This document shows, piece by piece, positions 27,085 through 35,403 of a stretch of 64,000 bases of DNA; the stretch's first letter is position 1; every line of letters starts with the position of its first letter. Origin of the DNA: Candidatus Thiosymbion ectosymbiont of Catanema sp. Cochon2018 (GTDB lineage Bacteria; Pseudomonadota; Gammaproteobacteria; Chromatiales; Chromatiaceae). The position numbers and the translations under genes were made by a program. The notes under the pieces are model-generated. The model was not told where the DNA came from and ran no database searches. It saw nothing but the letters and a program-made list of their open reading frames with translations. Location of the stretch: NCBI GenBank assembly GCA_011392765.1, contig WYCW01000003.1, positions 106,465 through 170,464 of the forward strand, given 5' to 3'.

Positions 27085-28859
27085 CGGCGGTTCTCCATCC
27101 CCGCCACCAGCAGGGTCGCGCCCGGAGCATCGGGCGGCACGTTGAACAGACGCAGGGCTCCCTTCATGACGGCGGCGAACACGGGAGCGGCGACCTGGCC
27201 GGCGTAGTAGTGTTTTCCACGCGGCTCGTTGATCATCACTACCATGACGAAACGGGGTCGGGAGGCGGGGGCCATACCGGCGAAGACGGCTTGATAACGC
27301 TTAGAGGAGTAACCGCCGCGGACCGCTTTTTTAGCCGTACCCGTCTTGCCGGCGACCCGATACCCTTTGATGGCGGCCAGCCGGGCAGTACCCTTCGCGG
27401 ACACGACCGTCTCCATCATGGCCCGCACCTTGCGCGCCGTGGCGGCGGAGAGAATCCGTTCCGCGTCGGGGCGCTCGCGGCGCTTGAGCAGACTGAGCGG
27501 CCGTTTGACACCGTCCGCTGCCAATACCCCGTAGGCTTGCGCGAGCTGCATGGTGGTCACCGACAGACCGTAGCCGAAGGCCAAGGTGGCGTGTTCGAAC
27601 GCTCGCCAATCGCGGAAGTGGGGCAATCGCCCGGGGGTCTCGCCCGGAAATCCGACCCGGGTCGGGCGACCGAAACCGAGCCGATCGTAGAGCCGCCACA
27701 ATACGGCCTTGCGCATCCGCAAGGCCAGCTTGGTCACCCCCACGTTGCTCGACTTGGTGATGACGCTCGTGGTATTCAACCGACCATAGTTGCGGATGTC
27801 CCTGACCCGATCGCGCCCGACGCGCAGGACACCCGGACTGGTATCGATCGGCGTGCGCGGACCCACCAGACCCGCCTCCAGGGCTGCGGCCACCACCAGG
27901 GGCTTGACCGTAGAGCCGGGCTCCATGGTATCGGTGAGGGCGCGGTTGCGGCGGGCTCCTCCCTTACCGCCCAGCCTGGTGTTGGGGTTATAGGCCGGCT
28001 GGTTCACCATCGCCAGCACCTCGCCGGTCTCCACGTCCAGCACCACCGCCGAAGCGGACACCGCCCGATGCTTGTCCACCGCCCGCACCAGCTCCCGGTA
28101 AGCGAGGAACTGCAGGCGCCGATCGAGGCTCAAGGTCAGATCCCTGCCGTGACGCACCGGTCTGATGCGCTCGACCTCGGCCACCACGCGCCGCCGACCG
28201 TCCCGGACGACCCGCCGTTTACCGGGCTCCGCCCCCAGCCAGGAATCGAACGCGAGCTCCAGACCCTCGATACCCCGGTCGTCCACGTCGGTGAAACCGA
28301 TGACATGACCGAAGATCTCGCCGCTGGGATAGAAGCGCCGGTATTCGGATTCCAGGCCCAGTCCCCGCAGCTTGTGCTCATCCATGATCCGCTTCACGGC
28401 AGCGGTCTCCTCCGGCCCGATTCTCCGTTTGAGATACATGAAGGCACGCTCGCGTTTGTCCCGCAGTCGCGCCATCAATTTCGTCTTGTTCATCCCCAGG
28501 GCCTTGGCCAGAGCGCGCACCGCCCGGGGCCGTTCCACCAGCCGGCGGGGATCGCCCCAGACCGTGGCCACCGGCGTGCTGACGGCGAGCGGTTCTGCGT
28601 TGCGGTCCAGGATCATGCCCCGCCGGGCGGGGATCTCACACACCCGAAGATGGCGGCGCTCGCCCTCGTTGCGGAGAAAATCCCCTTCCATGACCTGACG
28701 TTTGAAGGCAGTAGCAATCACGGCCACAAGCAGCAGCCCCAAGGCGCCGACCAGAACCCGACGCCGCGCGTTGAAGCTCGGCCCCGGACCTAAGCGTTCG
28801 GCACGTTCGACACGCTTGCGGCGCCGCGCTCTCGGATCCCGTTTTGCCTTATTTTTCAC
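27081..28859 (-). CDS. ftsI: Septal transpeptidase FtsI (penicillin-binding protein 3)
   Basis: Class B PBP cross-linking septal peptidoglycan with FtsW. 592 residues: a highly basic cytoplasmic tail (1-34, with ARRRKR), one transmembrane helix (about 34-52), the PBP dimer domain (65-230) and a transpeptidase domain. Active-site motifs are S316xxK319 in EPGSTVKP, S370-S371-N372 and K505-T506-G507. The gene is complete. Upstream, 750 bases of tandem repeat elements separate it from ftsL. Confidence 0.98.
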   Translation of the reverse strand: MKNKAKRDPRARRRKRVERAERLGPGPSFNARRRVLVGALGLLLVAVIATAFKRQVMEGDFLRNEGERRHLRVCEIPARRGMILDRNAEPLAVSTPVATVWGDPRRLVERPRAVRALAKALGMNKTKLMARLRDKRERAFMYLKRRIGPEETAAVKRIMDEHKLRGLGLESEYRRFYPSGEIFGHVIGFTDVDDRGIEGLELAFDSWLGAEPGKRRVVRDGRRRVVAEVERIRPVRHGRDLTLSLDRRLQFLAYRELVRAVDKHRAVSASAVVLDVETGEVLAMVNQPAYNPNTRLGGKGGARRNRALTDTMEPGSTVKPLVVAAALEAGLVGPRTPIDTSPGVLRVGRDRVRDIRNYGRLNTTSVITKSSNVGVTKLALRMRKAVLWRLYDRLGFGRPTRVGFPGETPGRLPHFRDWRAFEHATLAFGYGLSVTTMQLAQAYGVLAADGVKRPLSLLKRRERPDAERILSAATARKVRAMMETVVSAKGTARLAAIKGYRVAGKTGTAKKAVRGGYSSKRYQAVFAGMAPASRPRFVMVVMINEPRGKHYYAGQVAAPVFAAVMKGALRLFNVPPDAPGATLLVAGMENRR

Positions 28860-28948
28860 TCTCAGAGCCTCCCAAATGCGCCGGGGTCGGCACAGATGCT
28901 TTCAACTGCCGGTGACATCGAGCGAGCAGGATCTTCACGGAAGAGTTC

Positions 28949-29040
28949 GCCGCAAATGGACGCAAATAAATACAACGGGATGAAGAACCGTCGGTGATGG
29001 CGAGCCGATTACGACCGATTTGCGTTGATTCGCGTTCATT
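28949..29040. repeat. Palindrome of the GCAAATGGACGC family
   Basis: CGCCGCAAATGGACGCAAAT on the left and CGATTTGCGTTGATTCGCGT on the right, about 90 bp. It resembles the palindromes at 11,750 and 45,730 and lies between ftsI and ftsL. Confidence 0.7.
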
Positions 29041-29072
29041 CTCAAATCCGTAGGGTGGGCTGTGCCCACCAT

Positions 29073-29301
29073 CTAGCGAGGTTTCACCTCAGACCGACGA
29101 GGCATGAGTCTTCTGTCAAGGAGGTAAAGATTTTTTATCCACAGATTACGCAGATTTCCGCAAATTATTTCATTCTTAATCTGCGAAAATCTGCGTAATC
29201 TGTGGACAAAAAAGAGATCGAAACGCTCAGCAAACCGCATCATTGAGTGCACGCAAAATTTGACTCATTTGTAAAGCTACGGGTCCCTCAAGGAATCCTA
29301 G
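29073..29301 (+). repeat. Composite palindromic element, copy B1 (CAGATTACGC payload)
   Basis: 229 bp from CTAGCGAGGTTTCACCTCAG to GGTCCCTCAAGGAATCCTAG. The ends are those of copy A, but the interior is the unrelated hairpin CCACAGATTACGCAGATTT / AAATCTGCGTAATCTGTGG. It shares the CTAG at 29298-29301 with copy B2. Confidence 0.9.
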
Positions 29302-29536
29302 CGAGGCTTCGCCTCAGACCGACGAGGCGTGAAGACCCCAACAGCCCCTCTCCCGTAAGGCCCCATCTCCTACACCTAACCAACCGTTGGAGAGCTTGGG
29401 TAGGTCGAAATCGGGATCGGGATCGAAATCGAAATTCCGATTGCGATCCCGATCCCGATCCCGATCCCGATCCCGATTTGTGCACTGCATAAACTTGACT
29501 CATTTGTAAAGATCCAGGTCCCTCAAGGAATCCTAG
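29298..29536 (+). repeat. Composite palindromic element, copy B2 (GATC-hairpin payload)
   Basis: 239 bp, in tandem with B1. Left hairpin GAGGCTTCGCCTC, interior GATC hexamer hairpin at about 29,407-29,477, right end AACTTGACTCATTTGTAAAG to AAGGAATCCTAG. Confidence 0.9.
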
Positions 29537-29610
29537 GCACAGTATTGGTGGGCACAGCCCACTACGGGATATATGCAAAATATGAAGAAACAGCGTACCA
29601 GCGGCCATGG

Positions 29611-29886
29611 TTACTTCCCTTTGATCACGCGCACATCCCCATCCTGGGGCAGACGCATACCGAGCAGCTTGCGCGCCTTGGCCTCGACGCGCGGATGGGT
29701 GGTCAACGCGGCCTCCTCGAGCCGCAGCTGCCCCCAACGTACCTCCAGCTCCTGGCGCTCGAGGCGCAAGGCCTGGAGCTCCGCGAACTCTATCCGGCTC
29801 AAATACTTGGTGTACACGACCCCGATTCCGGTACCGACGGTGCCCGCGATGAGCAGCAGCAGAAACCACAGATCGTAACGGGTCAT
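29611..29886 (-). CDS. ftsL: Cell division protein FtsL
   Basis: Short bitopic divisome protein (91 residues) that pairs with FtsB and binds FtsQ. Cytoplasmic tail of five residues, transmembrane helix 6-26, then a periplasmic coiled coil (about 29-60, with LQALRLERQELEVRWGQLRLE) and the conserved end VEAKARKLLGMRLP. The start overlaps the rsmH stop by four bases. Confidence 0.93.
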   Translation of the reverse strand: MTRYDLWFLLLLIAGTVGTGIGVVYTKYLSRIEFAELQALRLERQELEVRWGQLRLEEAALTTHPRVEAKARKLLGMRLPQDGDVRVIKGK

Positions 29887-30836
29887 GCCAGCCGCTCCGC
29901 CACCCGCATCAGGGCGCTGCGCGCACGGGGATTCGCGGCGACCTCGGAGACAGAGGGCCGCACCGGCCTGCCGACCACCCGCAGACGGGCATTCGTCTCC
30001 TTCTCCGTTACGGGAACGCCGCGGGGAAAGCGGTCCCCGCGTGCCTCATTGCGAATGAAACGCTTGACGATACGGTTTTCAAGGGAATGAAAGCTGATGA
30101 CCACCAACCGGCCACCGGCAGTCAGTAGTTCGCAGACCCCGGCCAGGCAGGTGCGAAGCTCCTCGAGCTCGCGATTGATATGGATCCGGATGGCCTGGAA
30201 GGTCCGCGTGGCCGGATGCCTGCCCGGCTCCCGACTCGGATTGGCGGCAGCGACGATTTGCGCCAGGGCGTAAGTTGTAACTATCGGTCGTTCCCCCCGA
30301 GCCCGCACGATGGCGCGCGCGATGCGCTTGGCGTAGCGTTCCTCGCCGTAATCCCGCAGGACACGTGCGATCTCCTCCTCCCTGGCCTGCGCCAACCACT
30401 GGGCCGCAGTCCGGCCACCGCTGGGGTCCATGCGCATATCCAGCGGTCCATCCGTGGAAAAACTGAAACCCCGATCCGGCTCGTCGAGTTGCGGCGAGGA
30501 GACCCCAAGGTCCAACAGCAGCCCGTTTACCCGGCCGCAAAGACCGCGCCGCCGTGCCACCTCCGCCAAGCGGGAGATCGACGCATGCTCCATGGCAAAC
30601 CTCGGGTCACGCCGTGCCAGGGAGGCGCCGGCAGCGACCGCCTGCGGATCCCGATCCAGGCCCAACAGGCTGCCCGCGGCACCCAGCCTGGCCAATAGGG
30701 CGCGCGCATGCCCGCCGCGGCCGAAGGTGCCGTCCACATAGATCCCATCCGGGTCGATCGCCAAGGCGTTCAAGCTCTCCTCCAGTAATACCGGTGTATG
30801 GATACCCGTCACATCTGGATCTTCCACCGTACTCAC
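29883..30836 (-). CDS. rsmH: 16S rRNA m4C1402 methyltransferase RsmH (MraW)
   Basis: SAM-dependent methyltransferase acting on 16S rRNA in the small subunit. 317 residues with the SAM loop YVDGTFGRGGHARALLA, GLDRDPQA, LLDLGVSSPQLDEPDRGFSF and the C-terminal VISFHSLENRIVKRF. It is coupled to ftsL. Its usual upstream neighbour mraZ is 2.3 kb away because of an accessory insertion. Confidence 0.98.
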   Translation of the reverse strand: MSTVEDPDVTGIHTPVLLEESLNALAIDPDGIYVDGTFGRGGHARALLARLGAAGSLLGLDRDPQAVAAGASLARRDPRFAMEHASISRLAEVARRRGLCGRVNGLLLDLGVSSPQLDEPDRGFSFSTDGPLDMRMDPSGGRTAAQWLAQAREEEIARVLRDYGEERYAKRIARAIVRARGERPIVTTYALAQIVAAANPSREPGRHPATRTFQAIRIHINRELEELRTCLAGVCELLTAGGRLVVISFHSLENRIVKRFIRNEARGDRFPRGVPVTEKETNARLRVVGRPVRPSVSEVAANPRARSALMRVAERLA

Positions 30837-30873
30837 ATTGCTCGTATCTGCCAGAGCCTGTTAACGTTTAACG

Positions 30874-31131
30874 CTAACCGCCTGTTTTCATCTGTTTAAC
30901 ACGTTTCAAGACTCGCAGGGATACCCAACATAGAAAAGGGCAAAGGATTGCTGCCGTAATCACAAACCATATGAGCATGATCGTCGTCAGATCATCGAAG
31001 CTATTAACCTTCTCCAGATAAATGGTATGTGCGAGTGACGACACCCACCATGCTCCATAGAGGCCAAGTAGAGTAGCAAACAGGCAAACGAGTATTTTCG
31101 CAACCACGGTCAGGCTGTTTCCCAGAACCAA
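30874..31131 (-). CDS. Small two-helix membrane protein, possible Tae4 immunity
   Basis: 85 residues with two hydrophobic helices (about 5-28 and 47-70) and a basic tail. It overlaps the end of the Tae4-like gene by 22 bases, the arrangement of effector and immunity genes. It lacks any resemblance to the soluble periplasmic Tai4 proteins, so an immunity role rests on position alone. Confidence 0.55.
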   Translation of the reverse strand: MVLGNSLTVVAKILVCLFATLLGLYGAWWVSSLAHTIYLEKVNSFDDLTTIMLIWFVITAAILCPFLCWVSLRVLKRVKQMKTGG

Positions 31132-31574
31132 ATTGAGCCTTTGTCATAACGGCTTCCCCACGGTGTATAGACGCTAATCACCGACGCAAGAGAAGAAAGG
31201 CGCCAACTATTCCATAAATCAATGTGATCACCCTGCATTCCGGGGCCATAGAAATTCTTGAAAAAAATCACACCTCGTCGATTTTTGATCTTTTCGAAAC
31301 CCTCTTTCCCAGGATATTTCTCGACCTTCTTCATTCGGGGAACAATGACGCGAGTTAAGGCATTTGCCAATTCCTCCGCGGCAAGAATATGTCCTCCGGT
31401 GTTCTTGTGCTGCCAGCAGCGACGGACTAGCCAATGTTTCGTATTCATGCCCGTTTTTTCAAAGCACTCACCCATGCGAATTGCGCACTGATTATCGAAG
31501 TTCTTCTTACCGTCGGTAGGACACGGGAACTCACCCGTTGGGTGGTTTTTCCATAACCTGTAAAACGTACTCAT
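31110..31574 (-). CDS. Tae4-family type VI amidase effector (peptidoglycan hydrolase)
   Basis: 154-residue NlpC/P60-like amidase expected to cleave the peptide stem of peptidoglycan in rival cells. It starts MSTFYRLWKNHPTGEFPCPT, then has FDNQCAIRMG with catalytic Cys30, GGHILAAEELANAL, RRGVIFFKNFYG and GDHIDLWN with His117 and Asp119, the order of motifs in Tae4. There is no signal peptide, as expected for type VI delivery. It lies between mraZ and rsmH, so an enzyme that destroys the product of the cluster is encoded inside it. No type VI apparatus gene is in the window. Confidence 0.8.
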   Translation of the reverse strand: MSTFYRLWKNHPTGEFPCPTDGKKNFDNQCAIRMGECFEKTGMNTKHWLVRRCWQHKNTGGHILAAEELANALTRVIVPRMKKVEKYPGKEGFEKIKNRRGVIFFKNFYGPGMQGDHIDLWNSWRLSSLASVISVYTPWGSRYDKGSIWFWETA

Positions 31575-32053
31575 GCAAATCTCCTGTAATCGCCTAACAG
31601 ATCATTTGAACCGCAGAGGCACAGAGACAAAGAACCACGGATGGACACGAATTAACACAGATGTTTCCATGCACCAAGGGCTGTTGACATTTCTCTGGCT
31701 CCCACACTCCAGCGTCATGAAATTTATGTCCGCTGGAGCGGCCGCAACTGCGTTCCCACGCTGGAGCATGGGAACGAGCCAGAAACGAGTGGCGCTTTTT
31801 GCTGTTCGTTATAGCTAATTGTTAGCGACCTCATAGGTCAGGACCATTCGACCGCCGTACGTTGGGTATACTAATGTCAAGCTAGAAGGTGGTGTAAATA
31901 TGTTCGGTGGCGGCTCAATTCTTCTAGGTTTGATGATATCTTTATAGAATCGGTTTTTCTTGTATACCCATTGTTTTTCCTCGCTAACGTGTGAATTTAG
32001 CGAACGAAAACACATATATAATGAAAAAAATCCTGTTAATCTTGAAAATCCTG
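31575..32053. other. Repeat-rich gap with a possible gene fragment
   Basis: Contains the AACCACGGATGGACACGAAT half-palindrome, GCTCCCACACTCCAGCGTC and GTTCCCACGCTGGAGCATGG hairpins. A minus-strand frame ends LTLVYPTYGGRMVLTYEVAN (31,815 to about 31,965) and may be the tail of a lost gene. I could not assign it. Confidence 0.5.
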
Positions 32054-32338
32054 TTAATCCTGTACTATTGGAGAAAGGCACGATCCACCAGAAACACTGG
32101 CTGCCGGAGCGGCCACAACTGCGTTCCCACGCTGGAGCGTGGGAACGAGCCAAACGATTTCTTTTGTTTCGTACTGTTTTGGCACATTGTCCATAGCCAT
32201 TGACAGGTACGCTTCTTTAATGTTTGCTTCCAGCTCTTCTAAACTTTCTCCTTGAGTCATGATCTCCGGATGCTCAAGCAGTTTCCCAAGCCAAAAATTT
32301 TCCGATTTCCAATAGATCATATTCATCTTGCTGTTCAT
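32054..32338 (-). CDS. HicB-like antitoxin domain, C-terminus rewritten by a repeat
   Basis: About 94 residues. MNMIYWKSENFWLGKLLEHP, EIMTQGESLEELEANIKEAY and DNVPKQYETKEI match the HicB-type fold found in small antitoxins. The start at 32338 skips an upstream in-frame ATG inside spacer DNA. After KEI the frame runs into the GCTCGTTCCCACGCTCCAGC hairpin repeat and reads 34 unrelated residues; homologs normally end right there. No HicA toxin gene is adjacent, so it is a solitary copy, possibly still functional. Confidence 0.65.
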   Translation of the reverse strand: MNSKMNMIYWKSENFWLGKLLEHPEIMTQGESLEELEANIKEAYLSMAMDNVPKQYETKEIVWLVPTLQRGNAVVAAPAASVSGGSCLSPIVQD

Positions 32339-32352
32339 GATGATCGCACCTC

Positions 32353-32775
32353 TCAGGCTATGATAATTCTGTTTATTAAAAGGACCAACCCGATCAGTCC
32401 AAAGCATATTTGCACCACCTCGATAAAAAATGCGGTAAATATTTTCCCTGCCGGACCGCTTTTTGCATCTGCCTCATTTATAATATTTTCTTTCAGGTCG
32501 AATAGTTCCAATTTTTCTTCATACATTTTTATAAATGCAAATTTTTCTTTTTGGCGTACACGATGATGCGATGCGGTCGACCAACCAAACACCGCCACAA
32601 CCATTAGCAGAGAATACGAACAAATCATTACAAAATCATTAGCCCCCTTGATTTCGAGTCCTACGATACCAATAAAGAACACCGCGGTATAAGTAAGGGT
32701 TTTCCACGTTTGATCTCTCATGTGGAAATGATCATTCCATTGTATTTCGAGGTCTTTCAGATAGACTTCTTTCAT
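32353..32775 (-). CDS. Small membrane protein of unknown function
   Basis: 140 residues, MKEVYLKDLEIQWNDHFHMR..., with three or four hydrophobic segments (about 28-42, 48-65, 115-138) and a charged cytoplasmic-type loop (70-105) including HHRVRQKEKFAFI. It ends 14 bases before the HicB-like gene in the same direction. AT-rich compared with the flanking dcw genes, suggesting acquisition. No family is assigned. Confidence 0.6.
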   Translation of the reverse strand: MKEVYLKDLEIQWNDHFHMRDQTWKTLTYTAVFFIGIVGLEIKGANDFVMICSYSLLMVVAVFGWSTASHHRVRQKEKFAFIKMYEEKLELFDLKENIINEADAKSGPAGKIFTAFFIEVVQICFGLIGLVLLINRIIIA

Positions 32776-32805
32776 TTGTCACGTATCGATTTGCATTTGT
32801 TCGCG

Positions 32806-32948
32806 TTCTTTTTTATCCGCAGATTACGCCGATTTTCGCAGATGAAGGACGAAATAATCTGTGAAATCGGCGTAATCTGTGGATAGAAAATCTTTGCATC
32901 TTTGATAAAAAATTCACGCCTTGGGGTCTTAAGGCGAAGTCTCGCTAG
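32806..32948 (-). repeat. Truncated composite element, copy C0 (CAGATTACGC payload)
   Basis: Payload hairpin CCGCAGATTACGCCGATTTT / AATCGGCGTAATCTGTGG, then a diverged left end in reverse (AAGGCGAAGTCTCGCTAG). The right end is missing. It is in tandem with copy C, sharing CTAG at 32945-32948. Confidence 0.75.
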
Positions 32949-33148
32949 GATTCCTTGAGGGACCTGCATCTTTAACAAATGAGTCAAGTTCTGCGGGCGC
33001 AGGGAACAGGAACCACGAAAAGCACGAAAAACACGAAAGGATACGAATCCACACGAATGAAAGTTCGTGTCCTTTCGTGCTTTTCGTGGTTTTTTTAGTT
33101 CCCGTACAAAAACTCACGCCTCGTCGGTCTGAGGCGAAGCCTCGTTAG
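32945..33148 (-). repeat. Composite palindromic element, copy C (CACGAAAGC payload)
   Basis: 204 bp, reverse orientation: right end CTAGGATTCCTTGAGGGACC, left end GAGGCGAAGCCTCGTTAG. The interior is another hairpin, ACCACGAAAAGCACGAAAAA facing CGTGCTTTTCGTGGT. The left edge overlaps the mraZ stop codon TAA. Confidence 0.88.
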
Positions 33149-33600
33149 ATATTCAAAGACGCGATATCGGAACCGGACTCCACCTGTGACAGATCGGCCT
33201 GGTCCAACCAATCGTCACACTTGCCATTCCAGGTCTCCTCGTCCCACAACTCGAATTTCTTGCCCTGACCCACCAGGGCGACACGCTTGTCCAAAGAAGC
33301 GAAGCTGCGCAATGCCGGCGGCAACAGCACCCGGCCCTGGCCGTCCATATCGACCTCCTGGGCGTGACCGATGTAGAGCCGCTGCAGCATTCGCGCCTGC
33401 TCGTTGAACGACGGGAGCCGATCGAGCTTGCGCTCGATCTCGATCCAGGTGGGCTCGGGATAGATCAGCAGGCAGCGATCGCGGTCGACCGTTATGACCA
33501 AACGAGAATCACAACAGGACTGCAAACGCTCGCGATAGCGTGTCGGTATCGCAAGTCTGCCTTTGGTATCCAGATTGAGAAAGGAAACTCCCCGGAACAA
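33145..33600 (-). CDS. mraZ: Transcriptional regulator MraZ
   Basis: DNA-binding AbrB-fold protein that represses its own dcw promoter. 151 residues with two MraZ repeats: MFRGVSFLNLDTKGRLAIPTR at the start and EVDMDGQGRVLLPPALR in the middle. First gene of the cluster, with its operator just upstream. The stop codon lies in the edge of a palindromic element, so its last residues may have been altered by insertion. Confidence 0.97.
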   Translation of the reverse strand: MFRGVSFLNLDTKGRLAIPTRYRERLQSCCDSRLVITVDRDRCLLIYPEPTWIEIERKLDRLPSFNEQARMLQRLYIGHAQEVDMDGQGRVLLPPALRSFASLDKRVALVGQGKKFELWDEETWNGKCDDWLDQADLSQVESGSDIASLNI

Positions 33601-33624
33601 CGCCGATCCCCCTCCAGGCGGGTG

Positions 33625-33650
33625 TTCCCTTTCACCCCACTTTTTCCCAC
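33625..33650 (-). promoter_or_regulatory. MraZ operator (three direct repeats)
   Basis: On the minus strand, TGGGA-AAAAG-TGGGG-TGAAA-GGGAA gives three TGGG-like boxes at a 10-base period, 25-50 bases before the mraZ start. This matches the known MraZ box arrangement and implies autoregulation of the cluster. Confidence 0.85.
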
Positions 33651-33679
33651 TTTTCGCCGATGGTAGGCAAGCACACTCC

Positions 33680-34003
33680 CCCCGTCAAGGCGTAATTCGC
33701 TTTTTTCACTGATGCGTCAAAAACTTAAGGGGCAAAGACTCAGCTACAAAATATTGTGCACTGGTATCCGAAAACAACAAGATGTTGTGCTTTCATCACG
33801 CAGAGAAGAATATCGGCGCGGCGATGCGACGATGTGGGGAATGGTGGAAATGGAGTAGATGGTCAGTGCCAGTTACACCCCGGATGGAGGGGTGCGGATC
33901 GATCAACAAGTTGTTACCGGCAGTGTAGATACTCTGTTCCGATGCAAGTCCAATTTGTCTCCTGATCCACAAAAATTCACCTTCGATACATAAATTAGAT
34001 TGA
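33680..34003 (-). other. Non-coding flank downstream of the IS110 transposase, possible bridge RNA region
   Basis: 324 bases without a supported gene between the mraZ operator and the transposase stop. IS110/IS1111 elements carry a non-coding RNA in one flank. Only about 50 bases separate the transposase start from the next repeat on the other side, so this side is the likelier place. The start of the element cannot be fixed by eye; part of the dcw promoter may also lie here. Confidence 0.35.
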
Positions 34004-34996
34004 TCACGCTGCCGTTTCGAGGGGGGTGTAGAAGCGGCTGCTGTCGAAGGGGGTGCGGTTCTTGAGCATGGCGTGGATGGCGTGCAGGAGCTTGCGCATG
34101 ACGGCACAGAGAGCCTGGAGCTTCTTCCGGCCACGGTTCTCAATCAGATGGTGGTAGTAGGCCCTGACCGTGGGATCATGTTGTGCGGCGCTGAGTGCGG
34201 GCATGTAGAGCGCGATGCGCAAGTAGCGGTTGCCGGCTTTGGACAGGCGTGGTTTCTTGTTCACGCTGGTCCCGGATTGGTGGGCGCGGGGATCGAGTCC
34301 GGCCATGGCAACCCATTGTTTCGCGGTCATGTCCTCCGGCATGACCAGGAGTTCACCGAGGAGCTGGATGGCGCTGGCGGCGGCGATGCCGGTGACGCTG
34401 ACGAGGAGTTCGAAGATCTGCTGGAGTTCCTCCTCGCTAGCGATGAGGGCCAAGACCTGTTGGCGCAGGTGCTCGATGTTGGCCTCGAGTTGGGCGATGC
34501 TGTGGTGCAGCTCGACGATCAGGAAGTCGGGCGTGGTGGCGGTTTGCTCCGCGGCATGGAGCTGGTTCTTGGTTTGGGTTCGGAGCTTGTTCAGCGCCGC
34601 GATGCGGCGGGCACAGGCGCGGATGGCGAGGGCTAGATCATCGGGGCGTTGCCAGGGCTCGAAGGGCATGCGGAGGGCGAACTCAGCCAGGACAGTGGCA
34701 TCGACAGCATCGGTCTTGGTGCGGGTCTGCATGGCCTCCGCGAAGCGTTTGGCGGCCTTGGGGTTGATGACCATGACCGCAAGCCCGGCGTCATCCAGGG
34801 CGAGGGCCAAATCGAGGTGATACTGGCCGGTGGCTTCCAGGCAGACGCGGGTCACCGTTGCCTTGCGCAAGCGGTTGACCAAGGTCTGATGCCCTTGGGG
34901 GGTATTGTTGAATTCACGGGGTTTTCTGGTGCGACCGTCGCGAGCAATGACCAACGTGACGGTTTTGCTGCTGACATCGATTCCGGCAACGTTCAT
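34004..34996 (-). mobile_element. IS110/IS1111-family transposase
   Basis: 330-residue DEDD recombinase. N-terminal RuvC-like domain: GIDVSSKTVTLVI (first Asp), CLEATGQYHLDLALAL (Glu) and RTKTDAVDATVLAEFA (Asp). C-terminal Tnp domain with the conserved Ser motif AGLDPRAHQSGTSVNKKPRL and GNRYLRIALYMPAL. The gene is intact. It sits between rnpB and mraZ, which are close neighbours in Pseudomonas. No terminal inverted repeats were found, as expected for the IS110 subgroup. Confidence 0.95.
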
Positions 34997-35046
34997 GAGC
35001 GGTTCCTCGGAAGCAAAAAAGGCGCTAGGATCATGACCTGGTTCCC

Positions 35047-35255
35047 CGACCCTGGACCCTCGCCTACCGACCTTGTGTATGCAGGCTCACGAGCGCAGCT
35101 CATGGCCTCGGATACTCTCCGGTATGGGCGAAGAGGGCGGGGAGCCAATCTACGGACAGGCTCAAGGCCTCAGGTTGGGACGGCTTCCCCAGGTACTCTT
35201 CATCAAATCCTTTTATACCTCATCCTTGGCTTTCCCTTGGAAACAGAACATACAA
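35047..35255. repeat. About 210-bp dispersed repeat, copy 1
   Basis: Begins GACCCTGGACCCTCGCCTAC and ends GAAACAGAACATACAAGG. A second copy at 48,636-48,842 is clearly homologous along the whole length (shared CAGGCTCAC.AGCGCAGCTC and GCCTCGGATACTCTCCGGT). No open frame is conserved between the copies. Confidence 0.8.
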
Positions 35256-35274
35256 GGTTGGGCAGAACCGCCGG

Positions 35275-35395
35275 GGACGGAGGCAGCCGCCGTGGACCAC
35301 ATGGACTAAGTGGACCACGTGGACCGGGGGTCGCTGTGTGCCCCCGAGTCCATGCCGTCCATACTGTCCATGTTGTCTATTGGGCTACCCTCTCT
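35275..35395. repeat. TGGACC-type palindrome, copy 1
   Basis: Degenerate 9-12-base units based on TGGACCACATGGAC lead into the inverse TGTCCATGTTGTC. Related copies lie at 51,690-51,800, 55,630-55,745 and 61,510-61,620. It ends just before rnpB. Confidence 0.78.
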
Positions 35396-35403
35396 GAAAA
35401 AGT

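Larger units (their letters stand above)
29047..29570. repeat. Older inverted repeat split by two tandem composite elements
   Basis: CCGTAGGGTGGGCTGTGCCC at the left and GGTGGGCACAGCCCACTACG at the right are inverted copies that would have formed one short palindrome. Two CTAG-bounded elements (29073-29301 and 29298-29536) sit between them, so the insertion is nested. Confidence 0.7.

Noticed and set aside
26916-28793. 625-codon plus-strand frame opposite ftsI/murF
   Set aside because: Antisense shadow in GC-rich coding DNA; ftsI and murF are unambiguous.
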